Origin: Isoetes taiwanensis
Taxonomy: Eukaryota; Streptophyta; Lycopodiopsida; Isoetales; Isoetaceae
DNA length: 64,000 nt
Reading direction: 5' to 3'
NCBI GenBank assembly: GCA_021234155.1
Contig: JAJEKV010000650.1
Span: 1 to 64,000, forward strand
A model generated the notes under the pieces. That model was not told the DNA's origin. It was given only the letters and a program-made list of their open reading frames with translations, and made no database searches. The position numbers and the translations under genes were made by a program. Below are positions 1-11,501 of the stretch, piece by piece; position 1 is the first letter of the stretch; every line of letters starts with the position of its first letter.

Positions 1-90
1 TCCAACATCCATATCCATGCTATAGATAGAGAAGATTGTGAAATGAGGAAAAGGGGTAATTTGAGGATGATAAATGTCACTTAATTGAAA

Positions 91-378
91 CTAAGACACT
101 TGCAAGTTTTTGAAAGGAACCCAAGTAGCGTCGCTTGAGGTGCAAAAGTAGTCACGCCTATCATAAATAACTCCAACAAAGTGGGTAAGCAGCATTAGCG
201 CATCCAAGAACCTCGAGATGTCATAAGTTTCCCTTATAAAGAACTCCAACGGTGGGTATGGTTGGCCACCACCATTCATTTCTTCCCGCAACCTCTTCCC
301 TTTGGGCATGGTAAAGTTTTTTTCATTTCTTCCCTTCACTTCTCCGCTTTTGCCTCCTCCCTCCTCGGCTACACCCAA
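91..378 (-). CDS. Hypothetical ORF, possible gene fragment
   Basis: This is a 95-residue open frame starting at ATG 378. The N-terminal third is rich in Gly, Lys and Glu. The rest is hydrophobic and aromatic (ETYDISRFLDALMLLTHFVG, then YDRRDYF), which looks more protein-like than a random frame. I do not recognise a family. It lies just outside the repeat array that holds the Ty3 element and has no recognisable partner. It could be one exon of a host gene, a captured fragment or a chance frame. Confidence 0.25.
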   Translation of the reverse strand: MGVAEEGGGKSGEVKGRNEKNFTMPKGKRLREEMNGGGQPYPPLEFFIRETYDISRFLDALMLLTHFVGVIYDRRDYFCTSSDATWVPFKNLQVS

Positions 379-554
379 CCCACAAGCATGTCTTGCTGGG
401 GTAGTTCCCTTTCTTCACTTTTAGCTAATGACTAATACTTGAGTGACCTTTTCTTTTGCCGGACATGGATTTTTTTTTTTTTCAAAAAAACATAGTTAGA
501 GATTAAAAGTAGATAGCCTAAAGGTAGTTAAAAAATTTTTTCACATGTGATAAA

Positions 555-673
555 TAACTCAAAAGCTCATGTATTACTAATCATGATACAAAAGTTTACG
601 TGGTTTGAAATCCTAACTCAAAAGCTCATGTACATTAATCATGATACAAAAGTTTACATGGTTTGAAACCCTA
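555..673. repeat. Two-copy tandem repeat, 59-bp period
   Basis: The segment starting TAACTCAAAAGCTCATGTA occurs at 555 and again at 614. Each copy runs on to a GTTTGAAA(T/C)CCTAA end, with a few substitutions between them. No coding content was seen. Confidence 0.8.
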
Positions 674-699
674 ATGGGACAAACATATGCTTTTCAAAA

Positions 700-1066
700 C
701 CGTAATGAGAAACAATAAGCTAATCATATTATCTAGCTTCCAAGCTAGAACTTTCCAAGTAATCTTTTCATGTTGCCCTTGTTGCTTGAGAGCTCTCCAC
801 ATTACATGTGACAATGACCTTGTCGTGGTGTGACACCTGCGGGCATTAATAAAGCAAATCAGATTGTAGCTTTACAATATACTTTGATGAAGCTTAGAAC
901 TCAACCCTAGCCAAGTAATTTTATTTTCATTAAACATGGCCTTGGTTGTTGAGAGGTTCATTATTATATTAGTCTTGTCTTGAGAAGTGACTAGTTAAAA
1001 TACTCTGAGGTCTTTAATCGAAGAACTCTAACTGGCGGAGATGGAAGTCTTCAACAACCAAGCATG
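700..1066. repeat. Degenerate ~125-170 bp repeat array, left part
   Basis: Units share CTAGCCAAGTAAT, CTTGTCTTGAGAAGTGAC and TTGAGAG(N)(G/C)TTCA motifs. The same motifs recur at 12075-12345 and in the 3' ends of both phosphatase pseudogenes (13135-13290 and 20900-21060). Removing the Ty3 element and one target-duplication copy joins CAACCAAGCATGCCAAT to GATCCTCGAGG. That matches the intact unit CAACCAAACATGCCCTTGATCCTTGAGAG near 12280 in order, so the element interrupted a repeat unit. Confidence 0.65.
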
Positions 1067-1071
1067 CCAAT
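1067..1071. other. Target site duplication CCAAT (left) of Ty3 element
   Basis: CCAAT lies directly before the TG of the left LTR. The same five bases follow the CA of the right LTR at 12070-12074. Confidence 0.95.
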
Positions 1072-1627
1072 TGTTTGGGGTCAAGTTCGAACTCCCGAAG
1101 ACAGCTCCTGGAGGACCCGTGGATCTAACAGAGAGTCTGGGGACTATGTCACGGATTTGCAAGAAGAGAACAAGAAGAAGAAAACAGAACAAATGAGAGG
1201 AAAATGATAAGTTTCCTTTGATATCAATGATGAATACATGAGCTCTCGAATAGAGAGAAAACCGAAGGAGACAAGACTCAAAACTCATCTAGAACTCATG
1301 TGCGAAGCTCTAGTCATATATAGTACAATGGCCTTTGGCCCAATATAGACACTCTCCGATCGATTCTAAGTGTCAATCTCGAAGGAGGCCTGATTTGTGA
1401 ATGGTGGCGGTGCTCTTGAAGTGCTCTAGAATCATGCCGACGCCGACGGGGCGTGACGGGTCAGCCACTTATCCGAAGGGCGCTTTAGGGTTTTATCGCA
1501 TGGTGGTGCTGCTTGGTCTTCTACCGAGCCTTTGACGACCTAATTCACCGGACCGTGGATCCTTGAGCTTGACCTGGTCCGTTAGTATGATGAATAGTCC
1601 CTTGCACTGTGAGGCACAGATTCAACA
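1072..1627 (-). repeat. 3' LTR of the Ty3/gypsy element
   Basis: This 556-bp repeat matches 11502-12069. In element sense it starts TGTTGAATCTGTGCCTC and ends CCCCAAACA. The two LTRs share long blocks such as GGAGACAAGACTCAAAACTC and differ by scattered changes and indels. Confidence 0.93.
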
Positions 1628-1639
1628 CCCCCACCAAAC
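1628..1639 (-). other. Polypurine tract of the Ty3 element
   Basis: In element sense GTTTGGTGGGGG abuts the first base of the 3' LTR. This is the expected place and composition for the plus-strand primer. Confidence 0.7.
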
Positions 1640-4578
1640 GACACCCGGTGAAGAAAAAGGGGAAGTGTTTCGAGGGCTGAAGCCATCCGTGGGAAAGTGA
1701 TCCCCCGAATGAGGCTCCGCACCATTATGGTAATCGGCTAATGAGGTCCCGCGGATTGTAGAGCAGGAGGTGTGTTGATGCCAAGGGCGTGATCTCGCGA
1801 TCAATGAGGAAAACGAGCGCATTCATATCTTCAAGGGCAAGATGGGCCCAAGAAACGAACCGACATTCCATGAGGAGGCAGTCCGAGGCCGAAGGCACCG
1901 GACACCGCATTCGATTGCAAAATTGAAAATTGGCGCCGCCGATTTAAGGAGCCGAAAGCAAGAGGCATTTGAGAGCAAGACAAAACCCGCTTTGAAGATG
2001 AATCAAGGATCCGGGTGAGGTGGTGGCATTCTCGCATAAAGGTGTCAAGACCATGAATCGTGATTCGCCGGGCATTGCCAACCACGCCATTAGCAATATA
2101 GATCCAATTTGTGGTGGTATCAAGAGTGGCACCTCCTCCCAATGGGGAACGCCGAATAAAACGGGATCCCACCGAGATCCGTCGAGATCCGAGGTGGAGT
2201 CCATCCAAAGATGGCCATCCATGACCTTTTGTCCAAAAGGGGAGGCGCCAATCGGAAGTCGTGAACCCGGGGCATGGAGGAACACCTGTGGAAGCATAGG
2301 GAGAAGGAACCATGCCCGTGGGCGGGTTGCCGAAATGCCTCCCCGAATTGATCGACAAGAGCCGGATCAAGTGCTTGACACCAACGATCCCAAAGAGAGG
2401 CAGAAGTTGAGAGTTGACAGAGGGCTATCCCAACCCGCGGGGACGGTCTTGCTATCCAGCCAGAGCACGAATTGATTATAACCGCGAGGTGCCGTGATAT
2501 AAACTTGTGCATAGGGAAGATCTTCTGGATGTCCGTGATACTTCCTTATTCAAGCAGCCAGGCCCGCTTACGCCGAGAGGTAAATGATTGGCAAGCCGTG
2601 CATGTACTCCCTCGATGAAGAGTGTGGGTCCGAGCATGATCAGCAAGATAGGGGTTGTTATCCCGAAGCAACCATTGCAAAGTGGGGTCACCCCGAAAGA
2701 TCCGGGCGTGGCCCATCCCGGAAAGTTTTCCGTGTATCACCCGTAAAAATCATGAAAATGTAAGCCATGGGCTGAACAACTCAAGGTGACAAAGTCCGGA
2801 TCGGCCGTAGTTGTATGAGATCAAAGACCAAAAGGGCACAAAGATAAACCTTTGTCTTCAATGGTGAGTTCGGGCCGATCCTAAGAAAATCATAGCATGC
2901 GCAGTGGGGAACATCCACAGTCCATCACCGCATGCCACTTCGAAGGAATAGGTGGGCGGGCAACCACATAATCATGATAGGAGGAAGGAACCGGGAAGTC
3001 GAAAGGCGTTGTTGACAATGGCTTGATGGCCGCCGAAGTTTTGTTTGAGCCTCATCGCCAGATCAATAGCTTGCTGCGCAATGTTGTTCAAGATCACGGA
3101 TCCGGTTGTCCTTTCGGAGCGTATATGGATTGGTCACGACCCGCTTCGAATTGTTGACTCGGGAGGAGGATTGCCCCGAGCATTAAAGACGGCATGGCAA
3201 TCTCCGCCATCAATAATTGCTTCAAGACCTCCGTAGTCGATCTTGGAGAGAGGTGAGCCGAGAGGTCCGTAGAAAGCCGAGCCGCCAAGGAGGCAATTTG
3301 AGCATCCCGCCTCAGAAGGTTCTCAACTTGAGAGTCAGAAGTTGTCACAAAGCTCGAGTACAAGGCGCCGAGCTTAGAAATATCTTTTCCTTGGCACCCG
3401 TGAGAGTGTCTTTGACTTGTTTTGCTCCAACAAATTCTGAATTTTGATTGAGCCGAGTTTCGCTGATCGGGCTAAAAGTTGGCTGACCCCGATCCCGCGG
3501 CACTTTTGAGATCCGATGAGCCCCGTAAGAGAGTCGCGGTTTGTCTTGAAGTTTGGCCTCCAAAGTTGCAACTTGGGCAAAGGGTTTTGAAGGTCACGGT
3601 GTAATCGCGATCGAGGCCTCTAGTGCCGCTTTGAACCCCGCTCATAAGAGCTTCTTGGGATTCTTGTAACTTTAGAACAAGCAGCCTTGAGCATCCCGGG
3701 CCGATATTGATACAAAAACCGACGAGGGTGCCGTGGTGGTGGAGCCCGTTGCCCTGCTTTTGTGATGTTTGGGAGATATGGTGTGAACCGGATGGTGTAG
3801 CAGAGGAGGAGACAAAGGACATGGGAGTGCCGATTTTGGTCATGACCGTGGGAAGAAGGGCGTGAAGTGCCAACTTGGTGAGTCTTGGGAAGGGACCGAG
3901 TGGAATTATGAGAATTTTGTGGGTGGGAGGAAAGTAATGACGGACAATGGCTTGAAGGTGGCCTCCCACGTAAACTTCAGAAATGGAAGTGGCAACCGAA
4001 GGCGGTCCACTTTTGGAGAAGACGGAGAGAAAAGAATTGGGGCCAATCTATGTGGTGGTTGGAGTGTGTAGCAATGAGCACCATATTATAGAAAGGCTTA
4101 TTGATATGGGTGTTCTTGATAGAATACCCAAGGACCTTGCGCCACAGAAACTTAACAAAAGTTTCATGGGGTTTGTCGATATTTGTCAGGCGATGTACAT
4201 TGGCATGATAAGGAGGTGCACCAAACTCAGTGACATCTAGATCCTGTAGGGCGACCAAGATAAACAAGGAGTTTGCAAAGGAATATGGAATACCTGAAAT
4301 CAAGTGTTGAGTGAGCGAAATGGTGGTGCCATCGACCACCGTGGTGTATCCATGCGGGCCGTTGACGATGTTATCGATGAACCGCTTTAACCGCGGCCGT
4401 GATTTGGAGCCGGAGTTCCATTTGAGAGAATTCGTGAAAGCTTCCGGGCTCGGGCGACTTCACGATTCGGGCCAACAAGGGCTTCTCGGAAAGTGGGCGT
4501 CAAGAAGGATACAGATTCAAAAAGAGCCGGGTCCCTGGAAGCAGTAGCTTGAAGTGTAGAAAATTTTGGTGCAGCCAT
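1640..4578 (-). pseudogene. Extra ORF zone between integrase and 3' LTR
   Basis: About 3 kb on the minus strand reads as one decayed protein. A start region at 4387-4578 (MAAPKFSTLQATASRDP) is followed at 3977-4339 by VDGTTISLTQHLISGIPYSF, like the N-terminal domain of plant 'putative plant transposon protein' ORFs. Then 3094-3969 carries Ser/Gln/Leu-rich stretches with heptad-like DSQVENLLRRDAQIASLAAR, a probable coiled coil. Further on, 1831-2740 has WIYIANGVV and ARIFRGDPTLQWLLRDN. The frame changes at least five times. The position matches the env-like or additional ORF of Athila-type elements. I see no clear signal peptide or membrane anchor, so I do not call it env. Confidence 0.5.
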
Positions 4579-4859
4579 GGTAAAGATGTGCGTAAAAGAA
4601 ACGCTGATTCAAAGGCGAGGACAAAAAGCCAAGAACGGCGCAGAGGAATCCATTAAAGTTTAGGGCGCCGCGAATCGAGGCTTAAGAGGTATGATGAGGG
4701 CTAAACCGCGAACCGCTGATGGTGCCGTGTCTAAAGATGCCAAGGATGAGATTGAGAGGCAAAATTTGGCTAAGTCCCCCAACAACTTAAGGGAGAAGAA
4801 ATGAACGGTGGAGATGGGTCGAGAGAATGAGCGGATGTGACAGTGGGCCAAAGGACACA

Positions 4860-5538
4860 GCTTTTAATGTTGGACGGGTATAAAAGAAGCAAGGGCATTT
4901 AATGCCGGCAACTCGGGCGGGATATCATTAAAACGAATGTGTCGGAAGGTACCCCGGCTAGATATGCTACGGGAGAAAAGATTCTCCGCTTAGAAAGAGC
5001 CTTGCATTGCAAAACACGCTGGCAAATTTCTGATTGGTCCACGCCGACGCAGCGCCTCTGTGGGCTATATAAGACTAACCGGAGGGAAGTGAAGGCATTC
5101 TATGGCGCCGAAAGCATGGCCGCCGGTTTGAACTAAAATTGCACTATGCCCACCAACCGCCGAGTGGATTACGCAAAATGAACTGCTCGACCTTTCGGGC
5201 GCCGCCACAATCGTGGGCGCGGCAAATGGATGGCTGGTGCTCGGGATGGCTGAACATCCCGACCCATCATACCAACGGATGGAGGTGGTTCTCGCACCTT
5301 CGCCTGACCCCGAAAGCGTAACCTCTACCACCTCCTCCAGATACCTCCGCCCAACCCGAGTAGAGGGTTTTTTTTCTTCTTAGGTTTTTAGTAGATGGGG
5401 CTCGAGCCCATTTTTGTATATAGGGCGCGCCTATAGCGGAAGTAGCCGGTCGTGCCCGCGATTTTGTAAAAAAAAATATCCACTATAATATAATATGTCG
5501 CCTTTCTAATCACTTTCTCGTGGTGTTTGCCGCTTGAA
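4860..5538. other. Spacer between integrase and the extra ORF zone
   Basis: This stretch lies inside the Ty3 element. It contains short frames in both directions and a T-rich run at 5366-5378. I see no convincing domain. It may hold the leader of the extra ORF. Confidence 0.4.
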
Positions 5539-6662
5539 TCAGACCGCTTGTTGATTTTCGCCGCGGTGATGAAATGTTTTGAGGCTAAAACCATTAACCG
5601 TTGTAGGTAATGGAGTGCCATCTAACTCACCCGCTTGGAAAACTGGTCGAACCACTTGAACAATTTGATAAGGGCCAAGCCAACTAAAACTTAAGCTTTC
5701 CCCTAAAAATTTTTGTACCGGAATCATAAAGAAGAACCAAATCGCTTCTTTGAATGTTTTTGTCTTCGTGACGCTTGTCATGTAAAGATTTTTGCAATCG
5801 CTGTCCATGAAGAACTCGAATATAAGCATCCCTTCGAAGTTCATCCAATTGTTCCAATTGATAGACCCTTTCTTTGAGTGCAAAGAAAGCGGATTATGGG
5901 CAAAGGCCGCTTGAAAACGGAGCGTTGGAAGGATGTATTCAAACGCATGAGAGCTTCTCGACCATAAACCAATTTGAAAGGAGTGTGACCTCAGAGCAAT
6001 TTTGAAACAAGTATTGTAGGCCCAAAGAACAGCTTGGAAGTTTTGTTTGCCACCGCGGCGCGGAAGCGCCACAAATTTTCTTGAGAATGGTGACCGTGAG
6101 TCTTGTTGGTGCTTTCGCCAAACCATTACCTTGAGGATAGTAAGGTGTGCTCTTGTGATGATGGATCGTGAGATAATCCGCCGCCCCTTTATGGTATGAT
6201 TGATGAAATGGACACCACGATCACCCACCAGGCCCGGGAGCAGCCAATCGCTGCGGATGATTTGTTGATAAAGGACCCCGGCCGTGCTTGCCGCAGTTGT
6301 TGTCCGAAGTGCGCAAGCTTCCGCCCATTTAGTAGCATAGTCGCTGAGAACCAGAATGTAACGCACGGGTGTGCCGCAGAGGGTCGATGGGTCCCACAAA
6401 ATCCATTCCCCATTTGCGGGAAGGGAAGTGGCGTATGGCAACCGGCGCCAAGGGAAGAGCGCCACCGTCGCTACCGGCCCCACACGCCGGGCAAGCATCA
6501 CACGCATGGCGCGGGCGAGAGCTTTTTGAAGAGCTGGGCCAAAAATACCAGCCTAGAAGGATTTTTATGCGGCCGCGGTGTCACCATGAAAATGACCACC
6601 ACCTAGCCCTTGATGAGCTTCTAACAATATCCGAACTTCATGAGGTAGAACACGCGGCCTAA
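5539..6662 (-). pseudogene. Ty3/gypsy integrase, degenerate
   Basis: The integrase inserts element DNA. Its main frame is 5539-6507 (322 residues). The core shows YILVLSDYATKWAEACAL (first Asp) and GDRGVHFINHTI (second Asp). In another frame at about 6111-6133 the segment reads NGLAKAPT where NGLAE is normal, so the third catalytic Glu appears to be lost. The C-terminal part LSFSWLGPYQIVQVVRPVFQ, then ELDGTPLPTTVNG and LKTFH, is the usual GPY/F module with the LDG...VNG...LK(H/T) tail. A zinc-binding CDACPACG-like piece is readable from 6450-6520. The order is complete but the frames are broken. Confidence 0.88.
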
Positions 6663-6965
6663 GGATGGTGTCCTTACCCTTTTGTAGAGATGTCCCGCAA
6701 CCATGGTGTAGTCACGGACCTCGCGGAGAAATTGATGTCGACGGGATTGCCGCTAAGGAGAGAGCCGCCTCGCCTTCCGTGGAAGAGCACCCGTGAGGAG
6801 GTACCGCTGAAAATCATGGAACCAATGTGGTGTTGCCGCGGACTAAAAAAGAGTCGAAAGCATCGTGAAAGGCGCCCCGAGACTCCAGCTTGAGGGATCA
6901 TCCGCGGTGGATGCGTGAAAGATAATCCGATCTATTATGAGATTTGGCCGCCTTTATGAACGATT

Positions 6966-7425
6966 TCAAAAGGGGCAAATTCTTGGAGAAGAAGGACCCA
7001 ACGAAATGCGCCCGTGGGCGTGGACTTGTTGATCAAATAAAGGAGTGCTTGGTGGTCCACAAAGAACTTGATTTGATCTGCCCAAAAAGGTAGTGACGGA
7101 AGCGCTGGACACGTAAAATGAGACCCAAAGCTTCACGCCTGGGGGCGGTAATAGTTGCGCCGCCAGAATTGAGTTTTCGGGGGCGACGATTTGGTTTGTC
7201 GGCAGCGCGATCATATTCTTGAGAAAGAACAGCCCAATAGCAAACGCCGGAGACATCGACATGAACATGAAAGGGCTTGTCCCATTGAGGAGGAACAAGA
7301 ACCGGCCTCGAGTAAGCAAAAGCTTCAAATGTTGAAAGCAAAGATCCGCCGGGAATTCCAAGCCCTGTGGATTCGCCACCCGTGAGTTTATGAATGGGAT
7401 CCGCAATGGTCGCTAGTCCGTGCAT
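6966..7425 (-). pseudogene. Ty3/gypsy RNase H domain
   Basis: RNase H removes the RNA strand after reverse transcription. The 7033-7425 frame shows the thumb-linker (DPIHKLTGG), then FHVHVDVSG with the first catalytic Asp, PRRPRKLNS, TAPRREALGLILRVQRFRHY with the catalytic Glu, and ends near SSSLWTTKHS where a VDHQAL motif is usual. The overlapping 6966-7406 frame carries the alternative reading. The order of motifs is intact and the frame breaks near the end. I see no second (archaeal-type) RNase H before the integrase. Confidence 0.85.
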
Positions 7426-7447
7426 GAAGGTGGAGTAATAATTGACC

Positions 7448-8332
7448 TTACCCGTGAAAGAGCGTGTCTCCTTGATATTGGCGGTGCTTGAGCCTTGAGC
7501 ACATAACCGATTTTGGCAGGATCTCGTGGTGATACCGCTTTATCGACAACGGGTTAACGTAACTCCCCGAGGTGACGAAAAGGTGCATTTTCGTGATTGA
7601 GACTAATGCCTGACTCATCACATTTTCGAAGACGAAGTTCCAATTTATCCAAATGGTCAGCCATGGAATCAGAGGCGAGAAGTCATCTTGAAAGATTTGT
7701 AAGAAGGGATTTTCCTTCATGAAATCATGAAAAACCGAGAGCATGATGCTTGAAACGTTGATGGAGAGTTTGATAATCCAAAAGGAACCACCTTGTAGGC
7801 AAAAAAGTACTTCCATGGGTGGTGAAAGTAGTCTTGAGTTGATCGACTCTTTGATTGAGATCCGATTGTAGCCGTAAAACCATCCATGAAGGAGTACATC
7901 TCATGTCCAAATGACCTCTTCCGTAACCTCGGTCCGCGGAAGGGAAGTGGAAAATGATCACGCCCGTGGCCCCGATTGAGTTTTCGGTAGTCCACACGCA
8001 CGCCGATCTTACCATTGTGTTTGAGGGCAATGACTATGGGGCTCACCCATTCGTAATGTTTGACCTCATAGATCAAACCCCGCAAAAGGAGTTTGTCAAT
8101 TTCGCCTTGACGCATCACTGTAATTAGGGTTGAGCCTGCATCGCCGCTGCTTAAACCGGTCTTGCATCCGATTTGGTAGGAATGGTGAGTTCCCCAAGCT
8201 TTTGTTGATTCCCCAAGATCTCTCAAGCTCCGTGCAAAAAATGTGTTTGAATTTTTTGAAAAGTTTGACAGCTCGCGGACGATAGGGTGTCGGGAAGATT
8301 TGCGCAAGCCCGGACGGGTTGATTGTTGCCAA
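7448..8332 (-). pseudogene. Ty3/gypsy reverse transcriptase, frameshifted
   Basis: The RT copies element RNA to DNA. In order, 7717-8307 shows GEIDKLLLRGLIYEVKHYEW, VRVDYRKLN, DHFPLPF, then GHEMYSFMDGF and PFGLSNSPSTFQ. These are fingers and palm motifs of gypsy RT. The catalytic box IFQDDFSPL (about 7679-7705) lies in the 7448-7816 frame and corresponds to the FMDDF form of Athila-type RTs. The palm is therefore split over at least two frames. LPFRGPRLRKRSFGHE sits where LPFIDQ(V/M)LE is usual, suggesting a short local frame slip. RNase H follows directly. Confidence 0.9.
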
Positions 8333-8811
8333 CGCCCACCATCTCGAATTTCCTGGAGTCCGGAATATGGGGTATCACTTCAAGATCCCGACAATGTGTG
8401 CAGGAGGTTGGAGCATAACAGATGCGTGGCACTTTCAAGGCGGGTGAAAAGAGAGGTGGCGAAGTTTCATCCAAGCCAGAGGTTGCTTCATGACGCGGTA
8501 CATCAACGGGGAGTTGCGTGGAGGTTCAAAGATCCGAAAAGTGATCAACACGTTGGATTCTATGGCAAGGAGCCGTAAGGGTCAATTAAAGCAGCCACAA
8601 CCGGGTCCTCGATCAAGAGTCATTTCTCCCCAAGGATCACGATATTCGGGTAGGATGACAGAGGCGCACTCGCAGTGGAGCCCGAACTTGATAAATATTC
8701 TCGAAGCTTCCTCTAATCCGCGGTCCGAGAGAGGGTTCCGCATGTTCAACAGAAATGATCCCGCCCGCTTGCAAGTCCATGGTGGCATTGAGGTGACCAT
8801 CGGCATGATGA

Positions 8812-9537
8812 CTAACCGTCCGCGGGCCCAAGAATGGATACTCTTGGCCCGGGCGGAGAAAAAGGTCCGGCCGACCAACATTTCATAGTCACCGGATCTT
8901 CGCCAAATTTTCCAAACTCCAAATTCCATGGGGAAGCTTTGAGATCACCGATGTTGATGTGAAGAAGAGGCGTGGACGCCTTGAGGTCGCGGATATGGCC
9001 ATTAGCCAACTTGATGTCATATGGGGCACGAAAGAGTTGTGTGATGCCCATTTGTTTGCGGAGTTTATCCGTGATGAGATTGACCGCGCTACCTCCATCT
9101 ATTTGAACATGGTTGACTTGTCGATTACCCACCGTGGCATGGACCGCGGGTGTAGAGGTAGCTACAGCCCCAAATAAAAAACAGCTTGGGAGTGGTAATC
9201 GGTCCTTGAGAGCGTGATGAGTTTCAAAATGGTTGCCAAGCTTAAAGGAATTTTGATCTTGGCTAGCTCCTCTTGGAGTTCCGAGGCACATGAGAAAAAG
9301 GATATGCGGGTTCCACGGGTGCCGGAGTGCGTGGTAGTGAAGCAAGAACTTCTTTGAGTAGGTCAACCTCCGCAAAGAATATTGGGATACGCCCGAGAGC
9401 GCGGAGGTTGAGATGTGGAAGGTGTATCTTGTCTTTGTTGAGCTCGGGTGGTGGTGGCATGAACATTCGCCAGCGCATGGCCTTCGCCAGCCTTGCATGA
9501 GATTTAAAATGCTTTGGCTTAACTTTAGGCATGACAT
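8812..9537 (-). pseudogene. Ty3/gypsy aspartic protease region
   Basis: This 241-residue frame contains HVQIDGGSAVNLITDKL, the retropepsin active-site loop (D-G-G where D-S/T-G is usual). A GDLKASPWNLEFGKF flap-like segment follows. The protease would cut the Gag-Pol polyprotein. It lies between the zinc knuckles and RT, the normal gypsy order. Neighbouring frames on the same strand (9263-9685 and 8582-8929) carry adjoining pieces, showing frameshifts. The active aspartate is present, but the polyprotein frame is not continuous. Confidence 0.75.
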
Positions 9538-9835
9538 GTGGCATTAGTTTCTCCAAGTCGTGCAAAGTGAACCTTTTTTCGCCCTCATGAGGAATGGTGT
9601 CAACCGCAAAGGGTGGCGTGCCATTTGGAATAATGGTCAAGGGACGCGGATGCCCGGTTCCCATGCGGAAACCAAACCAACCCAATTTGATGGTCGGACC
9701 GGAGGATTAAGTGCCCAAAAATTTCCTCCCCAGGCTTGTTGATCCAGCCGAGGTTGATTTGTCGGAGCTGGTTGATAGCGTGATTGCCGAGGCGCTCTTG
9801 GTGGCTTCTAAGAACTGGTCTCGCCTTGTTTGCCA

Positions 9836-11159
9836 TTAGCAATCCAGAGTTGGTAAGCCGTGAGGCGGACCGATGTGGTCTGATTGGTGCCGTGAAGCCG
9901 CACTGAACTTGTGGAAGTTGAGGGCACGCCGTGGTGGTATGACCCCATTCTTGACAAAGGATAACACCGAAGCTTTAGAAGGATCAAAAGGAGGACGGGT
10001 TGGGTCCCCGCTTGTTGCCCCGCTGTCGATAGAGTTGAGTTGGTTGCACCCGGAAGTGGTGGTCAGCCGATAGTGCGATTGTTGCCGAGGTGTGGTTTGC
10101 ACTTGATAAACCAGCTTTGTTATGAAAGGTGTGGGATGAGTGCGAGTGCACTCTTCCGCGGCATGATTGCACATGTTGCATCTCTTTGCAATGAGGCGGC
10201 CATTGGTGGAGTTGCACTCATTTGCCAAGTGGCCTTGGTATTTGCGATATGGCACCAGATCCGACCGCTACTGTGGATTGGCGCGGTTGAGGCCGGGGAT
10301 GTACCGCCGTGTGGAACCATAACAGTGGAATGAAAGGGAGCTCCCTGAAGAGCCACGCCACTGGAGGAAACATTGACCGAGTGATTGACAAGATCAATAG
10401 CCCGCCCAAAGTCTTGGGACGCAGTGTATTCCGCCGCGAGTCAATAGCCGAGGAAGTCCTTGGAGAAACCGCACCAAAATGCTCGCGGTTGGGTACCTTG
10501 AGTTTACCGAAAGCGTAATGTGAAGTCGATCCGCAAAATCCCCCGCATCTGTGGGCTCTTGTTGAAGTTCATTGAGTTGTTTTTGAGATGAAGTTGATCA
10601 TCATCCGTGGTCCCATAATGAGAAAGAAAAGCGCTTCTCATTTCGACCAGTCTTTGTTTCCAATGGCTTTGTTGGACATGAGCCATTGATGAGGAGAGCC
10701 ACGCAGGTGGTGGAAAAGATGTGGAATTTCAGCTTGAGGTTGCGATGACCATTTAGGAGCTAGAGCCTCAAATTCTTCCATGTGGGCCCGAAAGCACTTT
10801 GGTCTAAGGGTTTGCCTTTTCGTGGTTGCCAAAGGTGGATAAGTCGTTTCGAGAGTCCGAAAGGTAGATGTGAAAGCTTGGGCTGGACAGAACAAAGATA
10901 GTGAGGATATTGAGGTTGAGTTGAGGTGGCATGGTGCCCAAGGACCCCGATGAAGGTGATCAAGCTGAGGAAGGAAGCGGTTTGAGCATTGGTTTTGAGA
11001 TCCCAGAAGGTTGTAAACAGTGAAGGGCAAAGTGGGGAAATGTAGGGAAAGGATATTCCCCGGTAGGCTAAAAAGAGACTTGTGGATATCCGTGCTCACC
11101 CGGGGAGATGATGGTTGTGAAGGAAGAGGCGATGGCCCAAGAATGATGGATGTAGGCAT
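9836..11159 (-). pseudogene. gag: Ty3/gypsy Gag (capsid and zinc knuckle), frameshifted
   Basis: Gag is the structural protein that packages element RNA. The capsid part is seen in the 10638-11159 frame, which ends with FHHLRGSPHQWLMSNKAIG. It continues in a different frame at 10504-10686 (EMRSAFLSHYGTTDDDQLHL), a pattern typical of plant retrotransposon gag domains. Further on, 9836-10255 carries YQGHLANEC and CNMCNHAAEECT, which look like two decayed CCHC zinc knuckles. The first has lost its leading cysteines. At least two frame changes separate these parts, so no full Gag can be made. Protease follows downstream on the same strand. Confidence 0.75.
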
Positions 11160-11473
11160 GTTCAGGTGTATGAAAGTACGTTGAGAAGGTGGAGCCCGAG
11201 CAGGGCCCTCGATAGTGATGAGGTGGACAGGAGGTTGTGAGTAATGTTTGCACGCTTGGGGCGTGGGGGAACCGGACGCAGACAGACATGAGGGGTGGGT
11301 GGCTCGATCGAAGCTCCCTCTAGACCGAAGATGGCCTCCTCTATGTCAATAAGGCGTATCCATACATGTCGCCAATGGCTTCCGACGACCGATGGCGCCC
11401 AAGCTTAGATGCCGCTCGAGAAAGGAGTTCTTCTGGCGTGAAATTTCTGGAATGCATGGCTTACGTAAGAAAG

Positions 11474-11498
11474 TAGGATTGAATCGCAGCCCGCATGG
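11474..11498 (-). other. Candidate primer binding site
   Basis: In element sense the bases just inside the 5' LTR read CCGCCATGCGGGCTGCGATT and continue CAATCC. The part GCGATTCAATCC resembles the complement of a tRNA T-arm, but the expected leading TGG is not clean. The tRNA cannot be named from this alone. Confidence 0.3.
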
Positions 11499-11501
11499 CG
11501 G

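Noticed and set aside
2020-2475. 151-residue plus-strand ORF
   Set aside because: It is antisense to the extra ORF zone of the minus-strand Ty3 element and shows no domain.
3977-4339. Env-type glycoprotein in the Ty3 element
   Set aside because: No signal peptide, cleavage site or membrane anchor could be seen, so only an extra ORF is reported.
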